In this document: one piece after another, positions 33,346-41,641 of the stretch
Position numbering within the stretch: position 1 is the stretch's first letter
Layout of the letters: each line of letters starts with the position of its first letter
NCBI RefSeq assembly: GCF_023006505.1
Contig: NZ_JALBGV010000031.1
Coordinates: 1-63,071 of the forward strand
Reading direction: 5' to 3'
Length of the DNA: 63,071 bases
DNA from: Neorhizobium sp. SHOUNA12A
GTDB lineage: Bacteria; Pseudomonadota; Alphaproteobacteria; Rhizobiales; Rhizobiaceae
Made by a program: the position numbers and the translations under genes
Notes under the pieces: model-generated
What the model saw: only the letters and a program-made list of their open reading frames with translations
Told to the model about the DNA's origin: nothing
The model's database searches: none

Positions 33346-34472
33346 TCGGCGGCCTCCCTTGCTGCCAGTTTGCCGGTAACCCTTTCGGTGCCGCATTGGG
33401 TCAGGATGAAGAGCAGTTCGTCGACGCGGTGGCGGCAGGTGTGGCGGGCGCGGACGGTCGCCAGACCGGAAGCGGTCAGTGAACCCGAAAGATCCGGATC
33501 CGACAGAACATCGCGCAGCAAACGCGTCATCTGCTCACTGTCGCGGGCGACGAGATAGTCGGTCTCCGGCCGAAAGAGATTTTCGACGTCGTTCCAGGGG
33601 GCCGAGATCAGCGGGATGCCGCAGGCCAGCGCCTCGAAGACACGGATCGTGGGAATGCCCGGCAGGCTTTCGACGTAGGGCCGCCGCGGAATATGGACGG
33701 TCGCTTTATGCCGTGCGAAAGCGAGCGGTGCCTCGGTATTGGCAATCCAGCCGCCATAGGCGATCCCCGCTTGGCTGAGCGCTTCCAGCGCATGCTCCGG
33801 ATAGCGCACTCCGCGCACCGTCGCGCCGAGTTTCAGCGCCTTTGCGGGACGAATCAGAAATTCCATGATCTCCGCGGACCGTTCGTCATCACCCCAATTG
33901 CCGATCCAGATGAGGTCGCCCGTCCTGGCTATGTCCAGCCGCGGATGGAACAGCGTGTCGTCCGCAGCCTCATGCCAGGTGAAGACGGCACTGCCCCAGC
34001 CCGCCTTGAGATAACGCTGCCGCAACGTCTCGCCAAAAGCCAGGATTGCATCGTAGTCGGCGAGCCTCAGACCGGCGATATCGCTTTCGGCCGAAACGGC
34101 GCGGTGATGCGTATCGTGGAAAATCAACGTGAACTTGCCGCCGTTGCGCCGGATCTTACCGATCCGTTCCACAAGCTCCGGCTCGGTCCATTCGTGGACA
34201 ACGACTACATCGGCATCGGCGACCGCGGCCTCGTGGTCGAAATCGCCGTCATAGATCTGCGCCGTGAGTTCGGGAAATGTCTCCCGGAACTTCTGGACGG
34301 CGGCAGGCCCCTGCTCCTTCAGGAGGTTGGCACGGCTCCAGGAATCCTGCGGCTCCAGCGCAAGCGCCTCATGGCCGCGGCGGATCAGGTCGCGCATGAC
34401 GCCTCGAAGAAAATGGGCATTTCCGTGATTCCAGTCGGAAATCAGGGAATGGGTGTAGAAAATGAACTTCAT
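33342..34472 (-). CDS. CgeB-like glycosyltransferase (copy 1 of three)
   Basis: A 376-residue GT-B protein starting MKFIFYTHSLISDWNHGNAH, with the donor-domain motifs VHIPRRPYVESLPGIPTIR and VFEALACGIPLISAPWNDVE. It is the most divergent of the three tandem CgeB-like copies. ATG 34472 has GGAG about 7 bases upstream; GTG 34478 is in frame and overlaps the previous stop. The tandem arrangement suggests sequential addition of related sugars to one acceptor (inference). Confidence 0.87.
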   Translation of the reverse strand: MKFIFYTHSLISDWNHGNAHFLRGVMRDLIRRGHEALALEPQDSWSRANLLKEQGPAAVQKFRETFPELTAQIYDGDFDHEAAVADADVVVVHEWTEPELVERIGKIRRNGGKFTLIFHDTHHRAVSAESDIAGLRLADYDAILAFGETLRQRYLKAGWGSAVFTWHEAADDTLFHPRLDIARTGDLIWIGNWGDDERSAEIMEFLIRPAKALKLGATVRGVRYPEHALEALSQAGIAYGGWIANTEAPLAFARHKATVHIPRRPYVESLPGIPTIRVFEALACGIPLISAPWNDVENLFRPETDYLVARDSEQMTRLLRDVLSDPDLSGSLTASGLATVRARHTCRHRVDELLFILTQCGTERVTGKLAAREAAE

Positions 34473-34474
34473 GA

Positions 34475-35593
34475 TCACTCCGCTGCGGTGCGTGCGTGGT
34501 GGTTCGCCGGCAGGAGCCGGTCATAGATCTGCAGGACCGCTGCGACCTGGGCGTCCGGCGTATAGTGGCGAGCACGGGAAAGTGCTGCTTCGGCCAGTTC
34601 TTCTCGCAACCGCCTATCCCGGGAAAGCCGATTGATAGCCCGGGCGAATGCCTGCGGGTCGTGAGGATCGGCAAACAGGGCCGCGCGATCCCAGAGCTCC
34701 CGATAGGTCGGGATATCGGCCAGCACCAAGGCGCTTCGGCTGCGGGCCGCCTCCAAAGCCGCCAAGCCGAACGGTTCATAGACGGAAGGCGATGCGACGA
34801 TTGCGGCGCGGCCCATCAGCATCATCGTTTCGTCGTGGGAAAGCTCGCCCCGCCATTGGACATTTTCGAGCGGCAGATATTGCCCGTTCGGCCCGCGGTT
34901 AGCGCCAGCCATGACCACCGGCCAGTCGACGTGCTTCGCTGCGGCATCCAGCACGGCGCCGTTCTTGCCGTCATCCCACCAGCGGCCGGCGGCAAAGACG
35001 AAATCCTCTTTCGGGCCGCGCGGATGCTCAACCAGGCTTGCATTGCGGACGACCTGCAGCCCGGAAATCGGCCCGTAAGCCTTTTGCAACGACGCCGCAT
35101 GGCTGCGGCTCGGCGCAAGCACTGCGTCCGCACGATCGAACCCTTGCCGGTTGAGGCGAAACTGCCATTGCCAGTCATCGGGCACCGCATGGCCGCGAAC
35201 GGCGGCAAACCAGGTGACGACGCAGGAATGGGACACGACCACCACCGGTATCTCAATCGCCAATCCAGCCGCCTGGGATGGGAGATTGAGATGGATCAGA
35301 TCGATGCCTTCCCGCTCCGCAAGGTTGGCGATGAGGTCCGGAACGGGTCTCAGTGCCGCCTCGTCTTCGGCCATCCAATCGAGCGGGGTGTCTAACCAGA
35401 CCAGCTTTCCAAGGGCCTCTGCCTCGCGTGTCTGCTCGACCGATGGTTTAAGTCCCAGACCGGCGAAGACGACGTCGACCCCGTCCGATCGCAGACCCGA
35501 AGCGAGGTCGAGCGCGTATCGCCAGATGCCGCCGACGGCGTCGAGCGTCATCAGCAGCCGGCGGCGGCCGATGGGATTGTCCCGCCCCGTCAT
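34475..35593 (-). CDS. GT4-type glycosyltransferase
   Basis: A 372-residue GT-B enzyme of family GT4. The N-terminal domain has LLMTLDAVGGIWRYALDLA (acceptor loop GGIWRY), and the C-terminal part has the retaining-GT signature SPSVYEPFGLAALEAARSRS with the paired Glu residues. The ATG at 35593 overlaps the stop of the GH-epimerase gene; an apparent upstream extension to 35656 is overlap sequence. It probably transfers the first or branching sugar in the product of this operon. Substrates unknown. Confidence 0.91.
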   Translation of the reverse strand: MTGRDNPIGRRRLLMTLDAVGGIWRYALDLASGLRSDGVDVVFAGLGLKPSVEQTREAEALGKLVWLDTPLDWMAEDEAALRPVPDLIANLAEREGIDLIHLNLPSQAAGLAIEIPVVVVSHSCVVTWFAAVRGHAVPDDWQWQFRLNRQGFDRADAVLAPSRSHAASLQKAYGPISGLQVVRNASLVEHPRGPKEDFVFAAGRWWDDGKNGAVLDAAAKHVDWPVVMAGANRGPNGQYLPLENVQWRGELSHDETMMLMGRAAIVASPSVYEPFGLAALEAARSRSALVLADIPTYRELWDRAALFADPHDPQAFARAINRLSRDRRLREELAEAALSRARHYTPDAQVAAVLQIYDRLLPANHHARTAAE

Positions 35594-37632
35594 GCCCGCA
35601 CCTTCTGCTTCTGCCGAGGACGCGAGCGGCCGCCGAAGCGGTTGTCGGCCAGCCATTCGCCCAGGTGCCGCAGGCCGCTCTGCCAGCGCACCCGTGCCTG
35701 CCAGTCGAGCTGGCGTTCCAGCTTTCGCGTGTCCGCGACGAAATAATACTGGTCACCGGCGCGCCAGTCGCCGAAGCCGGTTTCCAGCGGATGCCCGGCG
35801 AGCTTCTCGATCTCTTCGAGGACGGCTAGAATGCTGACGGCGTTAAGCGGTCCGCCACCGAGATTGAAGACTTCGCCCTTGACCTCAGCGATGTTGGAAA
35901 GCACCGCCCGGTAGGCCTGGACCGCATCATCGACATGCAGGATGTCGCGCACCTGTTTGCCATTGCCGTAGATGGAAATCGGCTCGCCCGACAGAGCGCG
36001 GATCAGGAAATGCGCCACCCACCCTTGATCCTCGGTTCCGAACTGTCGTGGCCCGTAGATGCAGCTCATGCGCAGAACGGCAGTCGGAATCGAATAGGAC
36101 TTGGCGTAGTCGAGGACGTATTGGTCGGCAACGCCCTTCGAGCAGCCGTAGGGCGTGCAGAAATCGAGCGGTCTGTCCTCGCCGATGCCGTGTGACCGCA
36201 CGCCTTCGTACGCCGGAATGTAGCGATCCTCCACTTCCAGCATTTTCAGATCTTCAAGGGCTCCATAAACCTTGTTGGTGCTGGCGAAGATCACCGGGGC
36301 GCTCTTTCCGGCCTTTCGCACGGCCTCCAGCACGTTGACCGTACCCCGCGCATTCGCCTCGAAGTCGTCGATCGGATGGACGAGGCTGGTGGTGACCGCA
36401 GTCTGCGCCGCGAAATGAAAGACCGCCTTGGCATCGCTGAAGGCCGCCTCGATGCTGCGCAGGTCCCGCACGTCCGCAAGCACCGGGTGGACCCGCTTGC
36501 CATGGCGCTCGGTCAACCAGGCAAGGTTCTGATCGACGCCGGGCCGGCTAAGATTGTCGAGGATCACCACATCCTCGCCCTCCTGCAGGAAGCTGTCGGC
36601 GAGGTTGGAGCCGATGAAGCCGCTGCCCCCGGTAACCACGACGGGCGCCGCGCCGGCCGAAAGGTTCGGAGCCGCAAGTCGCGTCACTTCCTCGAGACGA
36701 GAGACGCCGCCTTCCATCAGCAATCGGGCAAGCAGTTTCGGCTGATAATCATGGGTGACGGCGCCGAGATGATAGTGCCGCGGATCGAACCATAACCCCT
36801 CCTGCACCGGCACGTCCGGCGGCACGTCGCACCAGGAATACCAGTACATGCGGTCGGCGGGCACGGAGAGCGCCTTCACGAAACGCCGGGCCTGCTCCAT
36901 CTCGTCGCTGCGCCAGGTGGAGTAACCCGTTTCGGTGATCCAGACCTCGGCCTCCCGATTGTAGCGGTCGAGGATTTTGCGCATCTCGCCAAGATGCATG
37001 TCCCAGCCGCCCCACGTGCCGGTCTCGCTGTCCCAGGTACCCGGAAAACCATGGAAACCGACGGCGTCCACGACATTCAGAACGCCACGTTCGCCCATCA
37101 GGTTCAGCCAATAGGGGTCGAAGGGGCATGGGCCGCCCAGCACCGGCTTCCAGCCCCGATGTTTAGCCCAATAGGCAGCGCCGCCCACCATTTCGCAGAA
37201 CAGCAGGAAGTCGCCGTCGTCGCGCCAATCCCAGTCCAGCAGGTTGTTGGGCTCGTTCCACAGTTCGATGTGACTGAAATACCGGCCGTAGCGGGTCAGC
37301 ACATGATCGACGAAATCCGCATAGGATTTGAGATCGCGCGGCGCGCCGGAGGACCGACCGGTCCGCGACATCGAAGGCGGCGTGTAGTGGATGCAGGGCA
37401 GGAGATCGATCTGGCTGCCGAGGCGCGGGATCAGCCAGTCGAACCACTCTTCGCCACCGGGCGCAAGGTATTCCGCCCAGGAGAGATGGGTGCGCAGATA
37501 GCCGGCACCGCTCGCGAGGATGTTGGGCAGCAACTGCTCAGTCCGATCGAACTCACCCGGGCGAAACCACTCGACGAAACCATATGACTTGCGACGCACG
37601 GGATCTGCAGGGAACGGGACGGTTGGGTTCAT
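35590..37632 (-). CDS. Fusion protein: GH39-like glycoside hydrolase domain + NAD-dependent sugar epimerase
   Basis: A 680-residue two-domain protein. Residues 1 to about 310 form a (beta/alpha)8 glycosidase-like domain with the clan GH-A acid/base motif ELWNEPNN (Glu127) and a nucleophile-like VWITETGYST (Glu234). From about residue 329 an extended SDR follows: cofactor motif VVVTGGSGFIGSNLADSF, FASTNKVYG, catalytic CTPYGCSKGVADQY and RMSCIYGPRQFGTEDQG, closest in pattern to CDP-paratose or UDP-glucose epimerases. No signal peptide precedes the hydrolase domain, so both act in the cytoplasm. The ATG at 37632 overlaps the upstream stop (ATGA). The hydrolase domain may act as a transglycosidase or be a binding module. 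Confidence 0.88.
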   Translation of the reverse strand: MNPTVPFPADPVRRKSYGFVEWFRPGEFDRTEQLLPNILASGAGYLRTHLSWAEYLAPGGEEWFDWLIPRLGSQIDLLPCIHYTPPSMSRTGRSSGAPRDLKSYADFVDHVLTRYGRYFSHIELWNEPNNLLDWDWRDDGDFLLFCEMVGGAAYWAKHRGWKPVLGGPCPFDPYWLNLMGERGVLNVVDAVGFHGFPGTWDSETGTWGGWDMHLGEMRKILDRYNREAEVWITETGYSTWRSDEMEQARRFVKALSVPADRMYWYSWCDVPPDVPVQEGLWFDPRHYHLGAVTHDYQPKLLARLLMEGGVSRLEEVTRLAAPNLSAGAAPVVVTGGSGFIGSNLADSFLQEGEDVVILDNLSRPGVDQNLAWLTERHGKRVHPVLADVRDLRSIEAAFSDAKAVFHFAAQTAVTTSLVHPIDDFEANARGTVNVLEAVRKAGKSAPVIFASTNKVYGALEDLKMLEVEDRYIPAYEGVRSHGIGEDRPLDFCTPYGCSKGVADQYVLDYAKSYSIPTAVLRMSCIYGPRQFGTEDQGWVAHFLIRALSGEPISIYGNGKQVRDILHVDDAVQAYRAVLSNIAEVKGEVFNLGGGPLNAVSILAVLEEIEKLAGHPLETGFGDWRAGDQYYFVADTRKLERQLDWQARVRWQSGLRHLGEWLADNRFGGRSRPRQKQKVRA

Positions 37633-38735
37633 GATACCAGCCCCCGCTCTTCGAGTTGCCGCTTCATTTCGGCACCGCGATCGACGGCGCCCGTGCTGCG
37701 AACCCATTCCGCGAACGGTTCCAGCGAGTTCTCCAGTCGATATCCGGGTTCGAAGCCCAGGAGTTCGCGGGCCTTGGAGATATCGGCAAAGCAGTTGCGG
37801 ATATCGCCGGACCGGGCCTTGTTCATGATGTCCGGCGCAATGTCAGGAACGCCCATCGCCTCCGCGAGCAAGGTTGCCACCTCCGCGATCGTATAGGCCT
37901 GACCGCTGCCGATGTTGATGACATGGCCTGGGGCGTTCGGCTTTTCGAGCGCCAGCCTGAATGCCCGGGCCACGTCACGCACATGGACGAAATCACGGCG
38001 CTGCTGGCCGTCCTCGAAGATCATCGGCGGTTGGCCGTTCGCGAGCCGGGACGCGAAGTTGGCGAGCACGCCGGTATAGGGGTTGGAAAGCGCCTGCCCG
38101 GCTCCGAAGACGTTGAACAGCCGCAGTGCCACCGCCTCGACTCCATAGGCCTCGCCGAAAATAAGCACCTGCTTTTCTTGCGCATATTTCGTCAGCGCAT
38201 AGATCGAAGCGAGGTCGACCGGCTTTTCCTCGTCGGTGGCGATCGGTATCAGCGCCCTTTCATCGGGAGACAAAGGATCCCACTGTCCGATCCTGATCCG
38301 CTCAGGTTTCCTTCGGATGAAGCCGAGCTGGTCTCCGTCGGCTGTCCGGTAACGCCCCTCGCCATAGACGCTCATCGAGGATGCCACTACGATCCTCCGG
38401 ATGGGCCTGCCGATCATGGCTTCGAGAAGGACTGCCGTGCCGAGATCGTTTCCAGCGACATAACGGGCGATCTCGTACATCGACTGGCCCACTCCCACCT
38501 CGGCCGCGAGATGGATGATGCCATCGATGCCCTCGATCGCTTTTTCGACTGCAGCCCTGTCTCTGACGTCGCCGCGGTAGACTTCCGCCGCATCGGGCAC
38601 GGACGCTTCCGCGTCGCCATGTACCTGGTCAATCAGAGCGTCGAGAATGCGTACATCGTAGCCATTTTCCAGAAGTTCTTCAGTCACATGCCGGCCGATA
38701 AAGCCGCAACCACCAGTTACAAGAATCGTTGCCAT
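37629..38735 (-). CDS. NAD-dependent epimerase/dehydratase, first gene of the glycosylation operon
   Basis: A 368-residue extended SDR with ILVTGGCGFIGRHVTEELL, GIIHLAAEVGVGQSMYEIA, VASSMSVYGEGRY, the catalytic YALTKYAQEK and RLFNVFGAGQALSNPY. It is likely a UDP-hexose 4-epimerase or dTDP-sugar epimerase. ATG 38735 with AGGAC about 8 bases upstream gives the standard N-terminus MATILVTGG. It heads the eight-gene operon ending at 29313. A possible EcfG-like promoter lies at 38778-38802. Confidence 0.9.
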   Translation of the reverse strand: MATILVTGGCGFIGRHVTEELLENGYDVRILDALIDQVHGDAEASVPDAAEVYRGDVRDRAAVEKAIEGIDGIIHLAAEVGVGQSMYEIARYVAGNDLGTAVLLEAMIGRPIRRIVVASSMSVYGEGRYRTADGDQLGFIRRKPERIRIGQWDPLSPDERALIPIATDEEKPVDLASIYALTKYAQEKQVLIFGEAYGVEAVALRLFNVFGAGQALSNPYTGVLANFASRLANGQPPMIFEDGQQRRDFVHVRDVARAFRLALEKPNAPGHVINIGSGQAYTIAEVATLLAEAMGVPDIAPDIMNKARSGDIRNCFADISKARELLGFEPGYRLENSLEPFAEWVRSTGAVDRGAEMKRQLEERGLVS

Positions 38736-38777
38736 CGGATGTCCTAGATGTATGGAACATGGATTTCGATGGTGCCG

Positions 38778-38802
38778 AACAGCAGTCGGGAACGAAAGTT
38801 CC
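38778..38802 (-). promoter_or_regulatory. Weak EcfG-like promoter candidate for the glycosylation operon
   Basis: On the minus strand GGAAC is followed after 16 bases by TGTT, close to the alphaproteobacterial general-stress consensus GGAAC-N16-CGTT. It lies 43 bases upstream of the first ATG. One mismatch in the short -10 makes this tentative. The same GGAAC forms a small GGAAC-GAAA-GTTCC hairpin. Confidence 0.3.
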
Positions 38803-38847
38803 TTCATCAATGACATCTTTGTCATCTATGACTTCATCAATGACATC
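38802..38847. repeat. Tandem 16-base direct repeat CTTCATCAATGACATC
   Basis: Two exact copies (38802-38817 and 38832-38847) with a 30-base period in the intergenic region upstream of the DUF1003 gene. The linker TTTGTCATCTATGA shares its TCTATGACTTCATC junction exactly with 39493-39506 on the other side of that gene. Confidence 0.7.
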
Positions 38848-38921
38848 ATCCCCAGCGGCAGGAACCGCGCGCGGAGTCTCCGGTTAGGAGAAAAATGGAC
38901 GCACCGTGACGGGATAGAGAT

Positions 38922-39479
38922 GTGACCGATCAGGAAAAAGAAAAGAGCTCGGCCTCCGATGTCCCCCGGAAGGGCCAGCCGATCTCCGCCGTTCTCGACC
39001 GCAATATCAACGCGCTGATCCAGCGCCGCGCCGCAGACCAGAAGACAATGTCGCGGCAGGAGCGCATCGCTGAAGCGATTACGAACTTTGCCGGCAGCAT
39101 GCCCTTCGTCTACCTTCACACGTTGGTCTTCGGTCTGTGGATCGTCGTCAATGTCGAATGGCTGCCGGTGATACCTGCCTTCGACCCGTCGCTTGTGATC
39201 CTCGCCATGGTGGCTTCGGTCGAGGCGATCTTCATTTCGACCTTCGTGCTGATCAGCCAGAACCGCATGGCGCTGGAAGACGATAAACGCGCGGACCTCA
39301 GCCTCCAGATCTCGCTTCTCAACGAACATGAGACGACGAAATTGATCGCGATGGTGTCGGCAATCGCCGACAGGCTCGGCATCGAAACCGAGGTCGAACA
39401 GCATGAAATCGAGGAGATGAAACAGAACGTACCGCCGGAAGTGGTCATGGAAGAGATCGAGCGGCAAGCTGACCGCTGA
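38922..39479 (+). CDS. DUF1003 family membrane protein
   Basis: A 185-residue protein with two central hydrophobic helices (about residues 64-85, MPFVYLHTLVFGLWIVVNVEW, and 90-115), an N-terminal soluble part with RQERIAEAITNFAGS, and a C-terminal coiled-coil-like tail (HETTKLIAMVSAIADRLGIE). This is the DUF1003 pattern. Function unknown. It starts at GTG with GGGATAGAG upstream. It is divergent from the glycosylation operon and upstream of the dehydrogenase gene, flanked by short identical repeats. Confidence 0.88.
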   Translation: MTDQEKEKSSASDVPRKGQPISAVLDRNINALIQRRAADQKTMSRQERIAEAITNFAGSMPFVYLHTLVFGLWIVVNVEWLPVIPAFDPSLVILAMVASVEAIFISTFVLISQNRMALEDDKRADLSLQISLLNEHETTKLIAMVSAIADRLGIETEVEQHEIEEMKQNVPPEVVMEEIERQADR

Positions 39480-39492
39480 TGCAGCTTCATCT

Positions 39493-39506
39493 TCTATGAC
39501 TTCATC
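39493..39506. repeat. Second copy of TCTATGACTTCATC flanking the DUF1003 gene
   Basis: Identical to 38825-38838. The surroundings (CTTCATCTTCTATGACTTCATCTTC, shown only in part here) are a low-complexity CTTCATC run similar to the tandem repeat on the other side of the gene. Confidence 0.55.
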
Positions 39507-39588
39507 TTCTTCAACTTCTTCCGGAACTCTGCCGCGGGTTTCCAGTTCCACCCGCCGTGTCACGCGTTCCGAAGAGGAGAAATCTGGC

Positions 39589-40581
39589 ATGGATAGCACG
39601 ACGATGCCGCGGCTGAAGGAGATGAAGGCCGCCATCATGACCGGCCCCGGCAGGATTGCGGTGGAGGCGCGGCCTTTGCCGGAGCCCGGCCCTCATCAGG
39701 TCAGGATCAGGCTGGAAGGATGCGGTGTATGCGCGTCCAACCTCGGTCCCTGGGCCGGCCCTGATTGGATGACGTTTCCCACCGAACCGGGCGGCCTCGG
39801 GCACGAAGGCTGGGGGGATGTCGATGCGATAGGGCCTGATGTCCGCAGTGTCAGGATCGGGGACCGCGTCGCCGCCCTGTCCTATCATGCCTATGCCACG
39901 CATGACGTGGCCGACGAGAATATGGTTGTTCCTCTGCCGCCAGCGCTGGAGGGCAAACCCTTCCCCGGCGAGCCGCTTGGCTGCGCCATGAACATCCTCC
40001 GCCGCAGCGGAATAGAGCCCGGCCAGACGGTGGCGATTATCGGCATCGGCTTCCTTGGGACTCTGCTGACCCGGTTGGCATCGAATGCCGGCGTGCGGGT
40101 GATCGCCATTTCGCGGCGGCCGTTCTCTCTGGAGGTCGCCCGGCGGATGGGCGCGGCCGAGACCATCGTCATGGACGACCATTGGCGCATCATCGAGGAA
40201 GTCCGCAGGCTTACCGACGGTCGTTTCTGCGACCGCGTCATCGAGGCCGTCGGCAAGCAATGGCCGCTCGACCTCGCCGCCGAACTGACAATGGAGCGAG
40301 GCAAGCTGATCATCGCCGGTTATCACCAGGACGGTCCGCGTCAGGTCAACATGCAGCTTTGGAACTGGCGCGGGCTGGATGTCGTCAATGCCCATGAGCG
40401 CGATCCCGCCATGTACATAGAGGGCATTCGCGAGGCGGTCGAAGCGGTCGCGACCGGCCAGATCGATCCCTCGCCGCTTTACACGCACACCTATCGCCTG
40501 AACCAGCTCGACCAGGCGCTCAACGATACCCGCGATCGTCCGGGAAACTTTCTCAAGGCATTGGTGCTCTACGATGAATGA
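39589..40581 (+). CDS. Medium-chain (zinc-type) dehydrogenase
   Basis: A 330-residue MDR protein. The N-terminal catalytic domain shows LEGCGVCASNLGPWAGPDW (Cys ligand) and GGLGHEGWGDVDAIG (His-Glu of the zinc site). The Rossmann part has VAIIGIGFLGTLLTRLAS. The usual four-Cys structural-zinc loop is absent, as in threonine- or sorbitol-type MDRs. ATG 39589 is chosen with GAGGAG about 12 bases upstream; the in-frame extension to 39496 is low-complexity. It overlaps the Gfo/Idh/MocA gene by 8 bases. The pair probably oxidises or inverts a sugar or cyclitol linked to the glycosylation operon. Confidence 0.85.
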   Translation: MDSTTMPRLKEMKAAIMTGPGRIAVEARPLPEPGPHQVRIRLEGCGVCASNLGPWAGPDWMTFPTEPGGLGHEGWGDVDAIGPDVRSVRIGDRVAALSYHAYATHDVADENMVVPLPPALEGKPFPGEPLGCAMNILRRSGIEPGQTVAIIGIGFLGTLLTRLASNAGVRVIAISRRPFSLEVARRMGAAETIVMDDHWRIIEEVRRLTDGRFCDRVIEAVGKQWPLDLAAELTMERGKLIIAGYHQDGPRQVNMQLWNWRGLDVVNAHERDPAMYIEGIREAVEAVATGQIDPSPLYTHTYRLNQLDQALNDTRDRPGNFLKALVLYDE

Positions 40582-41635
40582 AATGATTTCCGAAGGAACA
40601 TTGTCCCTTTCCTCCAGGCCTGTAAGGCTCGGGTTCCTCGGGGTGGGCTGGATCGGCCGGCACCGCATGCAGGTCATCCTCGATACTGGAATTGCCGAGG
40701 CCGTCGCGATCGCCGACCCTTCCGTGGACATGGCGGCGGAGGCGAAAAAGATCGCGCCCGGTGCCGCAATGGCAGACGATCTCGACGGGCTCCTCGCTCA
40801 CGGCTTGGATGGCGTCGTTATCGCGACCCCCAGCGCCCAGCATGCGGAACAGTCGATCGCCGCGCTGCGGGCGGGCGTCTCGGTCTTCTGCCAGAAACCG
40901 CTCGGACGCTCGGCAGAAGAAGTGGCAGCGGTCATCGAGGCGGGAAAGGCGTCCGACAGGCTGCTGGAAGTCGATTTTTCCTACCGGCATACCGCCGGCA
41001 TGAACCGCATCCGCGAGATCATACGGGCAGAAGAACTGGGCAAGATATTTGCAGCCGACCTCGTGTTCCACAATGCCTATGGACCCGACAAGCCGTGGTT
41101 CTATGACAAGGCCAAGTCGGGCGGTGGCTGCCTTATGGATCTCGGTGTCCATCTAGTCGACATGGCGCTGTGGTCCCTGGATTTCCCGGCTGTGACATCC
41201 GTCTCCGGTCACCTGATGGCCGGCGGCCGGCCAATCCTCGCCGATGATCATCAGGTCGAGGACTACGCCGTCGCGAGCCTGACGCTTGGCGATGGAGTAG
41301 CGGTCCGCCTCGCCTGCTCATGGCGGCTGCAGGCCGGCCGCGAGGCTATCATCGAGGCAAGTTTCTACGGCACGAACGGGGGGATATCGATGCGCAATGT
41401 CGATGGGTCGTTCTACGATTTCACCCTCGAACGCTTTTACGGCACATCGCGCGAAACCCTGATCGAGCCTCCGGACGACTGGGGCGGACGCGCGGCAGCC
41501 GACTGGGCTCGGCGGTTGGCCGCGGGAGAGCGGTATGATCCCGCATGCGAGAGGATCGCCGATGTGGGCAGGGTGATCGACCGGATCTACCGCTCTTCGC
41601 GTGAGACCGGTGGCCAATCGGCCCGCCTCGAATGA
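40574..41635 (+). CDS. Gfo/Idh/MocA family oxidoreductase
   Basis: A 353-residue NAD(P)-dependent sugar or cyclitol dehydrogenase. The cofactor motif is RLGFLGVGWIGRHRMQVIL (residues 16-34). FCQKPLGRS carries the conserved Lys of the EKP-type motif, and GGCLMDLGVHLVDMALW the catalytic DxxxH (Asp, His). It overlaps the MDR gene by 8 bases, so the two are translationally coupled. They may make or recycle a modified sugar for the neighbouring glycosyltransferases (inference). Confidence 0.91.
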   Translation: MNEMISEGTLSLSSRPVRLGFLGVGWIGRHRMQVILDTGIAEAVAIADPSVDMAAEAKKIAPGAAMADDLDGLLAHGLDGVVIATPSAQHAEQSIAALRAGVSVFCQKPLGRSAEEVAAVIEAGKASDRLLEVDFSYRHTAGMNRIREIIRAEELGKIFAADLVFHNAYGPDKPWFYDKAKSGGGCLMDLGVHLVDMALWSLDFPAVTSVSGHLMAGGRPILADDHQVEDYAVASLTLGDGVAVRLACSWRLQAGREAIIEASFYGTNGGISMRNVDGSFYDFTLERFYGTSRETLIEPPDDWGGRAAADWARRLAAGERYDPACERIADVGRVIDRIYRSSRETGGQSARLE

Positions 41636-41641
41636 TCTTGA

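Noticed and set aside
39523..39547. Possible EcfG promoter GGAAC-N16-AGTT before the MDR gene
   Set aside because: The -10 departs from CGTT and the sequence is low-complexity; not strong enough to list as a feature.
39496..39588. N-terminal extension of the MDR dehydrogenase
   Set aside because: Ser/Thr-rich low-complexity sequence lying on the CTTCATC repeats; ATG 39589 has a better ribosome site and family-like N-terminus.
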